Part shown: positions 21,391 to 34,056 of the stretch, piece after piece | How the letters are laid out: each line of letters starts with the position of its first letter | Position numbering within the stretch: the first letter of the stretch is position 1 | NCBI GenBank assembly: GCA_038380435.1 | Contig: JAWZYU010000028.1 | Span: forward strand, 27,450,201-27,514,200 | From: Ryuthela nishihirai | Lineage: Eukaryota > Arthropoda > Arachnida > Araneae > Heptathelidae | DNA length: 64,000 bases | Reading direction: 5' to 3' | Notes under the pieces: model-generated | The model's input: only the letters and a program-made list of their open reading frames with translations | Database searches by the model: none | What the model was told of the DNA's origin: nothing | Program-made: the position numbers and the translations under genes

Positions 21391-21676
21391 GGGAGCAGGG
21401 GTGATTTAGTTGGTAGTGCACCAGTCTCTTAATCTACAGTTCCCAGGTTCGAATCCCACCTGGGATAGCGTCGAGATTTATCTCCAGAAAACTCCCGCAC
21501 CCGAAGTCACTGCTTAAGTCTGCTGTCTAACGTACGGCGCCATTTCCAAGCTATTTATTTATTGTCCTCTACTAACAGAGGCAGGGCAGAGAGTTTTCTG
21601 GAGATAAATCTCGACGCACTTTAAATCGCACTTTAAAGAACAATCTGGATGGCTTTCAGGGGAGCTATCGCATGCC
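21391..21676 (+). mobile_element. Rearranged, diverged SINE-1 pieces
   Basis: A head with B box GGTTCGAATCCC (21391-21500), then a short inverted piece (TAACAGAGGCAGGGCAGAG, about 21565-21616) and a plus-strand CTTTAAAGAACAATCTGG piece. An old, scrambled copy. Confidence 0.6.
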
Positions 21677-22148
21677 CAGACAGTGAATGTGATATTTTTT
21701 GTACGCATCATACTGTTAAACTTACGAATGTTATTACATTTTTTTACATATATTGGTAATATATAAATATTCCTATGGAAATATCGGGACAAATGTACGA
21801 TTATGCTTTAAATTTCGATTAAGAAAACACTCTTGAGCATAAAATTCCAAGGTCGTGAAGTGATAGATGTTCAGAAATCTATATATATATACAACGTAGA
21901 TAGCGATTTTAAAGCATAATATTAACATAGGGTGAACAAGACGATTGTGATGATAGCAAATATTACGATGTCAGGTAAGGAAAATATTATGAACTGATGA
22001 TTAATGGAAGAAATGCACATCCAATAATAACTTGGGGCGCCAGTCAGTTCAATAGCGCTCGATGTGAAAGATAGTTATACGCGTTGAACAGTTAAAGTAA
22101 TAACTGTAGGGAACAGAAATAGAGTATTGCTAAAATCAGTAATAATAA
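21677..22148. other. AT-rich spacer
   Basis: Nothing recognised beyond an (AT)n run near 21882. Confidence 0.5.
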
Positions 22149-22156
22149 CAAAAGAG

Positions 22157-22533
22157 TTGGGTTGTTGTACCTCTGAGCGGCACTTTTTGGCACACCATGG
22201 GCTAAATGGTCAGGGCACAAGGACCCCGAAGGCTCAGAGAAAGTTGGAGACCCACTGGAATAGCTGTTGGGCGACAGATGGTAGCCTCCCATCAAGGCCA
22301 TCCAGCGAGTTCTTTAACGTGCACAGGGTATGGCTCTCCCGCACATGGGGACACGGCTTAACGTCCCATCCGACGGACAGCGGCCTTTTCAAGCCCATCG
22401 GTGTCCCCTACTGACCGTGGGCAGGGCGGGGAATTTTGCGGAGATAAATCTCAACACTGACCCAGCTGGGACTCGAACCTGGGAACTTCACATTATGAGC
22501 CTCGCGCGCTACCGACTGAGCCACCTCCGCTCA
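22157..22533 (-). mobile_element. SINE-1 full copy
   Basis: Minus copy flanked by CAAAAGAG on both sides (about 22149-22156 and 22537-22544). A few small deletions in the body. Confidence 0.9.
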
Positions 22534-22544
22534 TAGCAAAAGAG

Positions 22545-24058
22545 TGAAAGCGAAACTGAAATGGGAACTTCAAAAATTAAAGGAAATCACTCTTTGGATA
22601 TTCCGTTTTGAGTAATAGGTGAATATCCACGTTGCAAAGAAGGTGGAAAAATCAGAAACAGATTATTGAGCATCCGTTTATTTAGAGTCAGACTTTGCGT
22701 GTTGTGAAAATTGCTATATTATTTCGAATCCACCAATAAAGAATTCCAAATAAAGAAAAGAAGTAAGTACATGCGTAGGATATATATTCATGGAAATTCG
22801 GGTTCTGAGTAATGTTATGAGATTCTGATGATACGTTTCTACCTCGTGTGGATGGAGCATCAGATGCAAGTGTGGGAGGCTTTTGTTACCATGACTTATT
22901 TCTCTCGTCCCACGTACAGCGATCAATTGACGGGAAGGGTTCGGCGATTCAGTGAGCAGATTCTAACAGCTGATACCCATTTTGGTCTGCCACGGTAGCG
23001 GCTGGCGAAAACAGTGTCGAAGCCTATATGTAAGAATGGAGCAGGTGGTAGGAATAAGTAACATATTAGGGTGATATGGAGAGGAAATAGTAATCTGGTA
23101 TAAAAGGTAGTCGATGGGAGAAGATTTACTTTGTGAAACACCTGCAACGGTAGGTATGTTGTCAGATCTATTATGTTCGAAACGTAGCTATGAGTTATTT
23201 TATCTAAGTATCTTTTTTGTTCATGAAATAGCCAGAAGAATGTGGTTAATGGCACTGAAGCTTTCAGCCAAGTATAAGCTAGAGTTACAGGTTTCTTTTA
23301 TTTGTTTTGAAATCGTGTCTGGTAACATCAAAGGCGTTTTTACGCAGAGGAAAGTTTAATGTCGTTTCCACTGGAATTCTTTGACAAGAAATCCCCTTTA
23401 CCAAAATTGCATTTCAGGTTCTGCTAATTTTTGTTATAGGTGTCTCTGGTGGTCGTGGGGCGACGCAGGTTCTTTCTTCAGATCAGATCACGTGTGATTA
23501 CGTATGCTGCTGAACTGCTACAAATGTCGTGTTGGGCCAGATGACAAACGATTAACACCTCTAGAGTAGAGGACGATCAATTAGTTGTTTAATTACCTTC
23601 ACCCTTACTTAGGTGAAATCACAGGTTGGTGGTATGTTACACCCGTACCGACATATGTCTCAGACTTGCTGCGCCAAGTGATGCGTAGAAAAGTGTCCAA
23701 CAATTCAAGCACGAGAGTAGTATATGGACGACACAGTTTATTCACATTTATATACAATTACGTGATGGGGATGAGGTCGATTCCTTGGGCTTTCGCTGCT
23801 TTGCTACTGCAAATAATCATGCAATGAGGTGGAGATCTGCGCTTTGCAGATTCTCGCTTTACCGACCTCGCACTCGGCGAGGGGATATTTAATAGGCGCC
23901 TACTACCAGGTTCACACAGAATCTACCTCAGTTCACAGAGAACCGAACCCTGGTTCACACAGAACCGGACCCTCTTCTTAAGGGTTTTGCTTTTGAGCAA
24001 GAGCGGCGTCCCATGACGCATGTTCAAACGTCCTTCCAGTTTGACATTAACGCTCAGA
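22545..24058. other. Non-SINE spacer, no gene recognised
   Basis: About 1.5 kb without a recognisable family. Open frames up to 110 codons (22923-23255 minus, 23585-23827 plus) show no known domain. A GGTTCACACAGAA motif is repeated near 23911-23965. Confidence 0.5.
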
Positions 24059-24069
24059 CCGTTATTCAT

Positions 24070-24815
24070 GGGGCGGGTGTGTCTCAGTCGGTAGCGCGCC
24101 AGGCTCGTAATCTGTAGTTCCCAGGTTCGAGTCCCAGTTGGGTCAGCGTTGAGATTTATCTCCGCAAAATTCCCCGCCCTGCCCACGGTCAGTAGGGGAC
24201 ACCGATGGGCTTGGACCGATCGCCGTCCGTCGAATGGGACGTTAAGCCGTGGGTCCGTGTGCGGGAGAGTCATATCTTGTGCACATTAAAGAACACGCTG
24301 GATGGCCTTGACGGGAGGCTACCATCTGTCTCCCAATAGCTGTTCTAGTGGGTTCCCTCCCCCAATCTTCTCTGAGCCTTCGGGGTCCATGTGACCTGAC
24401 CCTTTAGCCCATGGTGTGCAAAAACGTGCCGCTCAGAGGTAAAACAACCCAACGTTAAAGAACACGCTGGATGGCCTTGACGGGAAGCTACTATCTGTCT
24501 GCCAATAGCTGTTCTAGTGGGTCCCCTCCCCCAATCTTCTCTGAGTCTTCGGGGTCCATGTGACCTGGCCCTTTAGCCCATGGTGTGCAAAAACGTGCCG
24601 CTCAGAGGTAAAACAACCCAACGTTAAAGAACTCGCTGGATGGCCTTTACGGGAAGCTACCGTCTGTCTCCCAATAGCTGTTCTAGTGGGTCCCCTCCCC
24701 CAATCTTCTCTGAGCCTTCGGGGTCCATGTGACTTGGCCCTTTAGCCCATGGTGTGCAAAAACGTAGCCATGGTTGCTTTAGCCATGGTTGCCGCTCAGA
24801 GGTAAAACAACCCAA
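24070..24815 (+). mobile_element. SINE-1 with triplicated 3' half
   Basis: A full copy (24070-24453) is followed by two more copies of its 3' part, from GTTAAAGAACACGCTGG to AAAACAACCCAAC (24454-24623 and 24624-24815). The last holds a small AGCCATGGTTGC duplication. One TSD, CCGTTATTCAT, brackets the whole structure (24059-24069 and 24816-24826). Confidence 0.93.
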
Positions 24816-24954
24816 CCGTTATTCATTATTTCTGTGCTTGTTTCCTAGCACTCGCGCCAGAGGCTAGTCATAAACAGTCGTAAAAGTGATTTTCGACTTG
24901 TGAGCATACACAGTCAGCCAGCTCAGACCCGAAAACAACAGATCATGAGTCTAT

Positions 24955-25400
24955 ATCATAATATTAATAATCTTTATTCATGTTAGTTATACAAAAGCTT
25001 AAACAAATGACCCGCAAAGCATCTGCTTATCTGCAGGAGAGAAGAATAATAATGTTACATGAAAATACATAAGATATAGTTTAAAACAATGTCATCGAAT
25101 TATGTGAATTTCAGTGGAAGCTCCATTGTGGTGGTTCAAATTTTTATTTAAAATTTAGTGCCTAGAAGAAAATTTTGAGTCTTATTTTTGATTTCTTTAA
25201 AATTGTTTAATAAAATAATTTCTCTTGGCAGTTGATTGAACACGTAAGGTATTGTATATGCCCTTGTACATTTCCCTATCTCAGCATTTCCAAAAACATA
25301 CTTAATACAGATATATATATATTTACAACAACAAAAGTACAATAATAAATAAAAATAAATTAGAAGACATGAAAGTGTCTGCATAGGTTGTGTTAAAAGT
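24955..25400 (-). pseudogene. LINE 3'-end fragment
   Basis: The minus strand ends an open stretch with TIPYVFNQLPREIILLNNF and KEIKNKTQNFLLGTKF, typical of the extreme C-terminus of LINE ORF2 proteins (CR1/Jockey-like). The rest of the ORF is absent or unrecognisable. Confidence 0.5.
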
Positions 25401-25941
25401 AAATGTTATTTTACATTAAAAAGAAGAATGAAATAAAGACTAGGGTTGAATAAAAATAATTCTGCCGAAAAATGAGTTTCTCCTTAAGTGGGACTCGAAC
25501 TTGTATCTCATGGATTCATGACAAGTATTCTGGGCATTAACCATCAGTGCTAGTTTATGTTTCAGCGAGTTGTAAATCACAATTAGCTAGAAAGTTAACG
25601 AGCCAATGGTACTGTAGTGGTCAGAATATCTTGCATCAGTCCAGTACATGTGGGACACAATTAGACACTGATAGTTGATAGTGGGCAGAACATCTAACAT
25701 AAATCACTTAGAAAAAAGCTCTTTTTTTCCAGTAACCTTATTTTATATTTTACAAGTAATCTGTACGTTTACGATTGATTGATTCAAGCATTTAATATTT
25801 TCCTGGGATCATACAGATATTTAATCGTAGCTGAAAGAGAATGAAAGAAAAGCAGAACAATTTACAGCAAATTGTATTTTCGGCTGCAGTCTGTATTTCT
25901 GATGTTCAGCATCTGGGCTGGACTAATTATTTCAAAGCTGG
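25401..25941. other. AT-rich spacer with one tRNA-like stretch
   Basis: AAGTGGGACTCGAACTTGTATC at about 25488 resembles a reversed B box in a decayed tRNA-like head; too eroded to assign. No gene recognised. Confidence 0.4.
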
Positions 25942-26012
25942 CTTAGGTGGGACTTGAATCTGGGAAATACAGATTACGAGCCTGGCGCGTTATCAATTGG
26001 GCCAAACTTCAA
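25942..26012 (-). mobile_element. SINE-1 head fragment
   Basis: TAGGTGGGACTTGAATCTGG through GATTACGAGCCTGGCGCG; only the tRNA-like head, minus strand. Confidence 0.7.
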
Positions 26013-26218
26013 TTCCGTCACATTACAGTATCATAAAAAATTCCAATACAAAAGCAATTTTCATTTGCAGTGAGTGCCAATATCTTATGTGAGATTATTA
26101 ATTTCGCTGGATAAAAAAAATCTCCAAACTAATTATATTCTGTTTATAAGACTTCGCAAATCATTACGTGTTCTTCTCCGTTTAACTATTCTCTTCAAAC
26201 TGATTTTTCCTCCCAATC

Positions 26219-26600
26219 GGGGCGGGGGTGGCTCAGTTGGTAGCGAGCCAGGCTCGTAATCTGTAGTTCCCAGGTTCGAGTCCCAGCTGGGTCAGCGTTC
26301 AGATTTATCTCCGCAAAATTCCCCACCTGCCCACGGTCAGTAGGGGACACCGATGGGCTTGGAAAGGCCGCTGTCCGTCGGATGGGACGTTAAGCCGTGG
26401 TCCCGTGTACGGGAGAGAGCCATACCCTGTGCACGTTAAAGAATACGCTGGATGGCCTTGACGGGAGGCTACCATCTGTCTCCCAACAGCTGTTCCAGTG
26501 GGTCCCCTCGCCCAACCTTCTCTGAGCCTTTGGGATCCTTGTGACCTGGCCATTTAGCCCATGGTATGCAAAAAGTGCCGCTCAGAGGTAAAAAACCCAA
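26219..26600 (+). mobile_element. SINE-1 full copy
   Basis: GGGCGGGGGTGGCTCAGTTGG to AAAAAACCCAAT. Only a weak CCCAAT repeat flanks it. Confidence 0.9.
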
Positions 26601-26909
26601 TGTGAAACAATACAGTAGTAAGGCACATTCATTACAACGGAAAAATTGTGATTTTTATTTCAGTTGTTTTACATCTTTGTTGATTTCTAAATCTTCTCAA
26701 AACTTTGCTTATTAAATTAAGAATGGAATACTGCTGTTAGTTTTGAGACACTAGACTTTGGTAGACTTAATTCATGACGAAAAATGCGACATGTTTCGTT
26801 AAAAAGATTCTTTTGTTTATTCTCTTGCATTTAATTATTGGGTCAAAACAATGTTGAAACCGTGGAATAAATATTTGTGCTGGAAAAAATAATATTATTA
26901 ATAATACGT

Positions 26910-27062
26910 TCATGGGAGTGAGCACACGAAATTAAAGAGCTGTTGGTGAACACACGAAATCAAATAACTGGTAGTGAGCACACGAAATTAAAGAGCTGTG
27001 TGGGAGCACACGAAATTAAAGAGCTGGGAGGGAGCACACGAAATCAAAGAGCTGGGAGTGAG
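26910..27062. repeat. Short ~30-bp tandem repeat
   Basis: Five units of GAGCACACGAAATTAAAGAGCTG with slightly variable linkers. Confidence 0.9.
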
Positions 27063-27490
27063 GCGCCATTAAAGATGTGGTAAAAACTCTTTGGAACAGC
27101 AATCGCTGGGCCTCTCCTCTGCAAGAGCGCTAGCATCGATTTTCTGCTACAATGGGCATATATAGAAGTTGTCTAGTTGTGCTAGCTGCTTAATCAGTGG
27201 ACCTTGGATACTTGTCGCACATAGCATGTAAATGAATGTTAGTTGTACATAGTGTCTGCATGTACATTATCAAGTGCAGTTTTGGTCGACCATTCAACTC
27301 AGACATAATTTCCCCACTTGTAATTAGGGAAAGAGATAATTGAAAAATGCAAAATATCCGCACCAAATATTTCGCTTGTTTTTTTACCTGATTTTCTAGA
27401 AAGTACACAGATGCTATTAAGATGCGTCTAGCGAGAATAATTAATGTGTGATAATAATTATGGTGTCAACAGCAGAAATGCTTTACTATG
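27063..27490. other. Spacer, no gene recognised
   Basis: No family or domain seen between the short tandem repeat and the Tc1-A2 start. Confidence 0.4.
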
Positions 27491-27729
27491 CAATGAAAAA
27501 CTAAAACATGACCAGCGCGTCTCTATGCAAATCGAAGCAACTGCAGGTAAACGACGGCGCGTGTGAAGGTCATGAAACGGTATAAATAACACCTGATACT
27601 GAGCTCTGTTAATCAGTGTTATTCTTGTTCTTCGGATGGAAAAGGCAGTGTACTTAAGTGAATTTGACAAAGGCCAAATCGTAATGGTCAGACGACTAGG
27701 TTAGAGCATTCCGAGGCAAAGCTTGTGGG

Positions 27730-28117
27730 TTGGGTTGTTTTACCTCTGAGCGGCACTTTTTTTGCACACCATGGGCTAAATGTCCAGGTCACATGGACCC
27801 CGAAGGCTCAGATAAGGTTGGGGGAGGGGAACCACTGGAACAGCTGTTGGAAGACAGATGGTAGCCTCCCGTCAAGGTCATCCAGCGTGTTCTTTAACGT
27901 GCACAGGGTATGGCTCTCCCGCACACGGGGCCACGGCTTAAACGTCCCATCCGACGGACGGCGGCCTTTTCAAGCCCATCGGTGTCCCCTACTGACCGTG
28001 GGCAGGGCGGGGAAATTTTGCGGAGATAAATCTCAAAGCTGACCCAGCTGGGACTCGTACCTGGGAACTACAGTTTACGAGCCTGGCGCGCTACCGACTG
28101 AGCCACCCCCGCCCCCT
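27730..28117 (-). mobile_element. SINE-1 inside Tc1-A2
   Basis: Flanked by AAAGCTTGTGGG at 27718-27729 and 28118-28129, a perfect 12-bp TSD. Confidence 0.95.
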
Positions 28118-28139
28118 AAAGCTTGTGGGATGCTCACGG

Positions 28140-29308
28140 TCAGCCATGGTTAATGCACTGCACGACATTGAAATTGCCCCACCTAGAAAGAGTGAGAGAA
28201 TAGGGGTGAAGTGTAGCACACATGTAGCAATACATATCGGCACACCATGATTTAATCTGCAGCCATTTACAGTGGTTAGAAGATGAGATAATGCAGCACA
28301 ATGTGATTACCTCAGTAGGGGCAACAATACGTCGTGGCATGGAGTCAAAGAGTCGATGGATATGGTCCTCAGGAATTGCAGACCAAGCAGCGTTAATTTG
28401 CTCCCATAATTCATCGAGATTCCGCTGCGGCCGTCGAGAGGATTGCACACGACGTCCAATGTGGTCTCGCAGATTTTCTATTGGGGATAAATTTGGAGAT
28501 AGTGCTGGCCATGGCAATACTTCAACATGTTGCAAACATTGTGTGGAGATCCCAGCAGTGTGTACATGGCCATTGTCATGCTGGAAAATTGGCTGCTGCA
28601 TGCCTCCCAGAAACGGTAACGAAACGGGCTGCAGAACCGTGCTAATGTATTTGCAGCTGTCAGTGTTCCCGTGATGCGGAGAAGAGGTGACCTGTGGTCA
28701 TATCCAATAGCACCCCATATTATTATGCCTTGGCTAATGAGCGGTGTGCTGGTCGTGAACAAAAGATGTCCTCTTGCCAGGTTGTCGCCATACATGGACC
28801 GATCTATCGTCAGCACCCAGACAGAAACGAGATTCATCACTAAACACAACAGTGTTCCATTTGTGACCCCAGTTCGTATGACTTTGGCAACAACCAAGAC
28901 GAGTGCTGCGATGGTTTGCAGTCAATGGCAGTTGACATAACGGCTGCCTAGAGCGCAGGTGTGCCTCATGCAAACTTCGGTTTACCATTCGGGTCGTTAT
29001 GGGGACACCAATGGCTGCTGACACAGCCTGACGAATATCGACTGCAGTGCTCTCTGGTGACGAATGAGCATGTCGAACAATGTGCCTATCAAGCCGTGCT
29101 CTCTGTCGGACAGCACCACTCCCTCTGCGACACACTCTAGAACCTTCATTTCACCACTGTTGCCAACAGCGTCCAACAGTTCGTGCATTCCGATGAACAT
29201 GGCAGCGACATCACGTGTAGTAAATCTAACTTCACATAGGACTATAATTCTTCCTCTCTCAAAAGCATCCAAGTTGCGATAAACCTGCCAATGGCGTGTT
29301 TGGGGCAT
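28140..29308 (-). pseudogene. Tc1-B transposase, frameshifted
   Basis: N-terminus MPQTRHWQVYRNLDAFERGRI followed by an HTH region, then SDESRFCLGADDRSVHVWRQ (first catalytic D), ISQGIIIWGAIGYDHRS, FQHDNGHVHTA (second D) and LPWPALSPNLSPIENLRDHI (E of the DDE triad). These lie in four overlapping frames, so at least three frameshifts separate an otherwise complete catalytic core. DNA cut-and-paste transposase by family; inactive here. Confidence 0.9.
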
Positions 29309-29550
29309 TTTTGGCCTTCGTTAAACAATTTCCAAGTGAACCACCTAATCTCAAACGTTCACACGACGTCCACCTGCATAAACGGAACATCATCCCTGTT
29401 CCTTCTTGCACCTTTTATCTCTTGAGCCACACACGTCATTGACTCTGGATTATCATCATTTGCATATCTCAACTGCGCACACCCACCCTTCTCTTTGCAT
29501 GCTTGTACAACATGTCCTTCTGGGTGGGGCACTTTCAATGTCGAGCAGTG
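28156..29550 (-). mobile_element. Second Tc1-like family (Tc1-B) inserted in Tc1-A2
   Basis: Terminal inverted repeats of about 33 bp: left CACTGCACGACATTGAAATT..., right end ...CAATGTCGAGCAGTG. A TA follows at 29551-29552; the left TA appears as TG. Removing it rejoins Tc1-A2 at GGTTA / CCTTCAAAAAGTGG. Length 1.4 kb is usual for Tc1. Confidence 0.92.
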
Positions 29551-29836
29551 TACCTTCAAAAAGTGGTCCGAGGAGAAAAAACCAAGAACTGCCGACAAGG
29601 TGTGGGCCGACCACGGCTCATCGATACTAGAGGTGAGCGAAAGCTATCCCGTATGGTACGAGCGAACAGAAGGAATACTATGGCGTACCTCACCTGTACG
29701 TTGAATGCTGGTGACAGGAGTAATGTGTCACAACACAGAGTAAACCGAACTCTGCTGAAAATGGGGCTGCTTAGCCGCAGAGCCTTCTGAGTGCCTTTGC
29801 TAACCTCGGTTCATCATCAAAAGCGCCTACAATGGG

Positions 29837-30221
29837 GTGGGGCGGGGGTGGCTCAGTCGGTAGTGTGCAAGGCTCGTAATCTGCAGTTCCCAGGTTCGAG
29901 TCCCAGCTGGGTCAGCATTGAGATTTATCTCTGCAACTTTCTCCGCCCTGCCCACAGTCAGTAGGGGACACCGATGGACTTGGAAAGGCCTCCGTCCGTC
30001 GGACGGGACGTTAAGCCGTGGCTCCGTGTGCGGGAGAGTCCTCCTTTGCACGTTAAAGAACACGCTGGATGACCTTGACGGGAGGCTACCATCTGTCTCC
30101 CAGCAGCTGTTCCAGTGGTCTCCACCCCCAACTTCTCTGAGACTTCGGGGTCCATGTAACTTGGCCATTTAGCCCATGATGTCCAAAAAAGTGCCGCTCA
30201 GAGCTAAAACAACCCAACAAA
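29837..30221 (+). mobile_element. SINE-1 inside Tc1-A2
   Basis: Flanked by GCCTACAATGGG at 29825-29836 and 30222-30233. It splits the transposase between the RLQW-like and DWKKV-like segments. Confidence 0.95.
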
Positions 30222-31221
30222 GCCTACAATGGGCATGCAATTATCAAAACTGGACCTTGAATGATTGGAAGAAGGTCGTCTGATCCGATGAATCTCGTTT
30301 CCCCTTGCACCATGTGGGCAGCCAGGTACGTGTGCAATGTGTACCTGCGGAAGTGTTGCCAACCAGAATGCACCGTGGGACAAAAACAAGCCGGTGGAGG
30401 AAGTGTAATGCTTTGGGCAATGTTCTGCTGAGAAACCCTGAGTCCAGTCATTTATGTGCAGGAAACTATGACGTCTACCACCTACCTAAAGAATCATTGC
30501 ACACCAGGTACATCCTTTCATAATGAATGAATGAAAGAATTTTTTGAACATTGAACATATTGAACATACAAAAACGTACAAGAACTTTAACAACAACAAC
30601 AACAATCAACAACACAAATACCTTCTTAGACATTTACCCGTATTGGGAGGTGCAATGAACCATCAGTCACTTTCCGTCTTGCAGCAATTCATTCATCTAT
30701 AGTCCATTTTTATACGAAAACCAAAAAACTTTCAACACTAAGAAAGCCCACAAAAAACATACAAAGACACAAAATATTATTCTGATTAATAATACTTTTT
30801 AACATTTTTTTAACTTCTCTTCCCGCTACTTTTGCTTATCATTTAATTGTTTTTAGTAGTAATTCTATATCCTCTATTTCCATAATGTAAGTCTTTAGCT
30901 ATTCTTAACTAATTTTTATATTTTTTCCATTCTTATATTTATGGGCAATGAATTGTATATATATTCGGTCCATGAAACATAGAATGTCTATGTGAAACTT
31001 CCTTTTTAACCTATGGAATAAATAATTTACATTCTCCATTTCACAGATTACAACACATGTCCTTTTTCTTTAAATTATAAAGTTTTCTAAATGCTAGATA
31101 CATTATTCGATATGTATACAGCTTTCTTAAATACATTTTCTTATTTTTTTCTACCAATGTGTTTCTTCTGTCTTTGTTATAATAAGTCGTTATATTCAAG
31201 AACTTTCTTTTAAAAACTTCA

Positions 31222-31507
31222 TTCCCCGCCCTGCCCACGGTCAGTAGGGGACACCGATGGGCTTGGAAAGGCTGCCGTCCGTCGGATGCGACGTTAAGCC
31301 GTGGCCCGTGTGCGGGAGAGCCATACCCTGTGCACGTTAAAGAACACGCTGGATGGCCTTGACTGGAGGCTACCATCTGTCTCCTAACAGCTGTTCCAGT
31401 GGGTCCCCTGCCCCAACCTTCTCTGAGCCTTCGGGGTCCATGTGACCTGACCATTTAGCCCATGGTGTGCAAAAAAGTGCCGCTCAGAGGTAAAACAACC
31501 CAACCCA
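31222..31507 (+). mobile_element. SINE-1, 5'-truncated, inside the LINE
   Basis: Begins at TTCCCCGCCCTGCCCACGG and runs to ACAACCCAACCCAACT; the tRNA head is absent. Confidence 0.9.
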
Positions 31508-32387
31508 ACTCTTTGAAAAACTTCCATACCACTAACTGATGTTAAATAGGTTCCTCCCCAAGCAGTTAAACCACGTTCTAGGACAGGCCGAATCCATGCA
31601 TAGTATAACTTCAGCATAAATGCATTTGACACTATCTTTCTTATATAATATAATTTATATAAATAGTATCTTAATTTTTTGGTCAGCATATGGATATGTG
31701 TCTTCCACTTTAAATTTGGGTCTACATGCATCCCAAGGTATTTGATCGTTGTAATTTACTCAATGGCTTTACCTGAACATGATCTGTCTGTATTGCACAT
31801 ATTACCATGTATGTATAAGTTATAGGGAACGAAATCTATCTTTGTTAATGAAAAATGCATAAATTTGATTTTCTCTATATTTAAACTTAGTAGTTATTGT
31901 TGAACCAGCTTGTTATTAAATCTATGTCATGACTGATGTCCAGATGCAGTTCACTCCTATTTGAATTTTTGAAAACAATTGTGGAATCCATCAGTCATGA
32001 TGTATATTTCATTTAGATAAAAATTTTATGATTTTGTAATCATTTAATATTTACAAAATTATTATTTAATTTTTCAGGCAAAATGTTTTGGTCACAGTTC
32101 TTGGGCAAGTTTAGTCCCTTTTTAATAGTATTCAATATTTTATTTAAACATTGTCCTATTAACTTACTTTGAAGTGCATATAGATTCAAATGATACAACT
32201 TCTCCTTTTAAATTCAGGTTGAAAAAAATCATTAAAATAAATTAAAAATATAATGTGTCCAAGCATTGAGTCTTGTGATATACTATTAGTGATTAATTTA
32301 ATTGTTCTGTTGTTGCCATTGATCTGGACAAATTACATCCTATTTTTTAAATATGACTTGAACCACTCAAAAGCGACACCTCTAAAC

Positions 32388-32777
32388 TTCGGGGGCGGGG
32401 GTGGCTCAGTCGATAGCGTGTCAGGCTCGTAATCTGTAGTTCCCAGGTTCGAGTCCCAGCTTGGTCAGCGTTGAGATTTATCTCCGCAAAATTTCCAGCC
32501 CTGCCCACGATCAGTAGGGGACACCGATGGGCTTGGAAAGGCCGCCGTCCGTCGGATGGGACGTTAAGCCGTGACCCCGTCTACGGGAGAGCCATACCCT
32601 GTGCACGTTAAAGAACACGCTGGATGGCCTTGACGGGAGTTACCATCTGTCTCCCAACGCTGTTCCAGTGGGTCCCCTCCCCCAACCTTCTCTGAGCCTT
32701 CGGGGTCCATGTGACCTGGCCATTTAGCCCATTGTGTGCAAAAAAGTGCCGCTCAGAGGTAAAACAACCCAACCCAA
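32388..32777 (+). mobile_element. SINE-1 inside the LINE, with TSD
   Basis: Flanked by CCTCTAAAC at 32379-32387 and 32778-32786; splits the LINE RT region. Confidence 0.94.
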
Positions 32778-33140
32778 CCTCTAAACCCCACGGGAAATAA
32801 TTTTTTTAAGAGTATATCGTGGTTAACTGTGTTAAACGCTTTTTGCTACGTCTAAGAATATAGCTCTAGCTTTTTTGAGTTATCAATTGCACTCAAAATT
32901 TCGTAGTCAATTTTAATACAGCATCTTTAGTATTTCACCCTTCCCTGAATCCAAATTGTGAACTGCTAAAATAATTTTTCGTGTTCAAATATCCAAAAAT
33001 TCTTCTCTTAGATAAACTAAGCAAAACTGATATTGATCTACAGTTATTCATGCCATCGTTATTTCCTTTTTTATAAACAGGAGTAACCCTAGCAATTTTT
33101 AAACTATTGAAGAATATATTTTATAATATATATATTCATG

Positions 33141-33340
33141 TCGTCCCATGGCCGAGTGGTTAGCGCACTTGGCTACTGATCTAAGTGGACCTGAGTTCGA
33201 GCCCCGGATAAGGCATGGCTGTTTGTGTCGTTTTTCTGCTGAGGGCCTGCCATCCTCACAGACCTTCTACTATAGCATATAAACTGATAGGCTCCTGTCA
33301 GACTTCTGTGGCAAGCAGCTGCTTGAGGGGGTATTTATTT
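33141..33340 (+). mobile_element. SINE-2, reference full copy
   Basis: tRNA-like head with A-box-like TGGCCGAGTGGTTAGC and B box GAGTTCGAGCCCC, then a body including GGCTCCTGTCAGACTTCTG and GCAAGCAGCTGCTTGAGG, ending in TATTTATT-rich sequence. Flanked by ATATATTCA on both sides. The head is of the class with a ggccGAGTGGTTA D-arm. Confidence 0.85.
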
Positions 33341-34056
33341 TATTTATTATTTATATATTCAGATAGATATAAGAATATATATATTCAGCTTGATATTTAG
33401 AAATAATTTTTAGTACCTTGGGTCCAATCTTACCGTACATTGCAGATTTATTATTATTTAATGCGAATTAATGTTTATCATTTCCTTAGATTTCATTGGT
33501 TCCAAGAAAATTGAATTCGGAGAGTCCTCTAATCTGTTTACATAAAATGGATATTCAACAGCACCTGTCATATCTAAATGACTATTTAAAAAATGATTAT
33601 TAAGTTTTTCGGTCAAAATCTTTAGGTCACAGTTCTTGGACAAGTTTAGTATCTTTTTAGAAGTATTCAATATTTTATTAAGACATTGCCATTCCCTCAT
33701 AGAATTTCCCTCACATTTATCAAATTCTCTTTAATAGCAATGTTTTAGCTATTTTAATTTGTTCTGCTCTAAAATTTCTAATATTTTTATATTTATCCCA
33801 ATAATCTGTAATATCAGGATATTTTCTATATTTTAGATAAAACTTATCTCTTAACTTAAAAAGATTAATCAGTTCATTCGTTATCCAACGATTTTTATTT
33901 TTATACTCTTTAGCTTTATTATCATATATTGCTGTTTCCTTTATTGTACTGCTTCCCATTGCTACTTGTATCTGATTAACAAAATCATCATCTGCACTGT
34001 TTATCTCTGCAGAGTTATTAAAATTAGAATTTAAATGTAAATTAATATTTTCTATA

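Noticed and set aside
22545..24058. Open frames of 60-110 codons as genes
   Set aside because: No domain, no codon-use signal visible, and no neighbouring exons; cannot be supported.
21..24825. Regularly spaced repeats as CRISPR arrays
   Set aside because: Arrays at 1.7, 8.7, 19.1 and 21.0 kb have no unique spacers between repeats and lie in eukaryotic DNA; they are minisatellites.
28291..28940. Plus-strand ORFs of 89-127 codons
   Set aside because: Antisense shadows of the minus-strand Tc1-B transposase.
33121..33215. tRNA-like sequences as true tRNA genes (also the heads of every SINE-1)
   Set aside because: Heads have A and B boxes but continue into SINE bodies, are flanked by TSDs and have poor acceptor-stem pairing.
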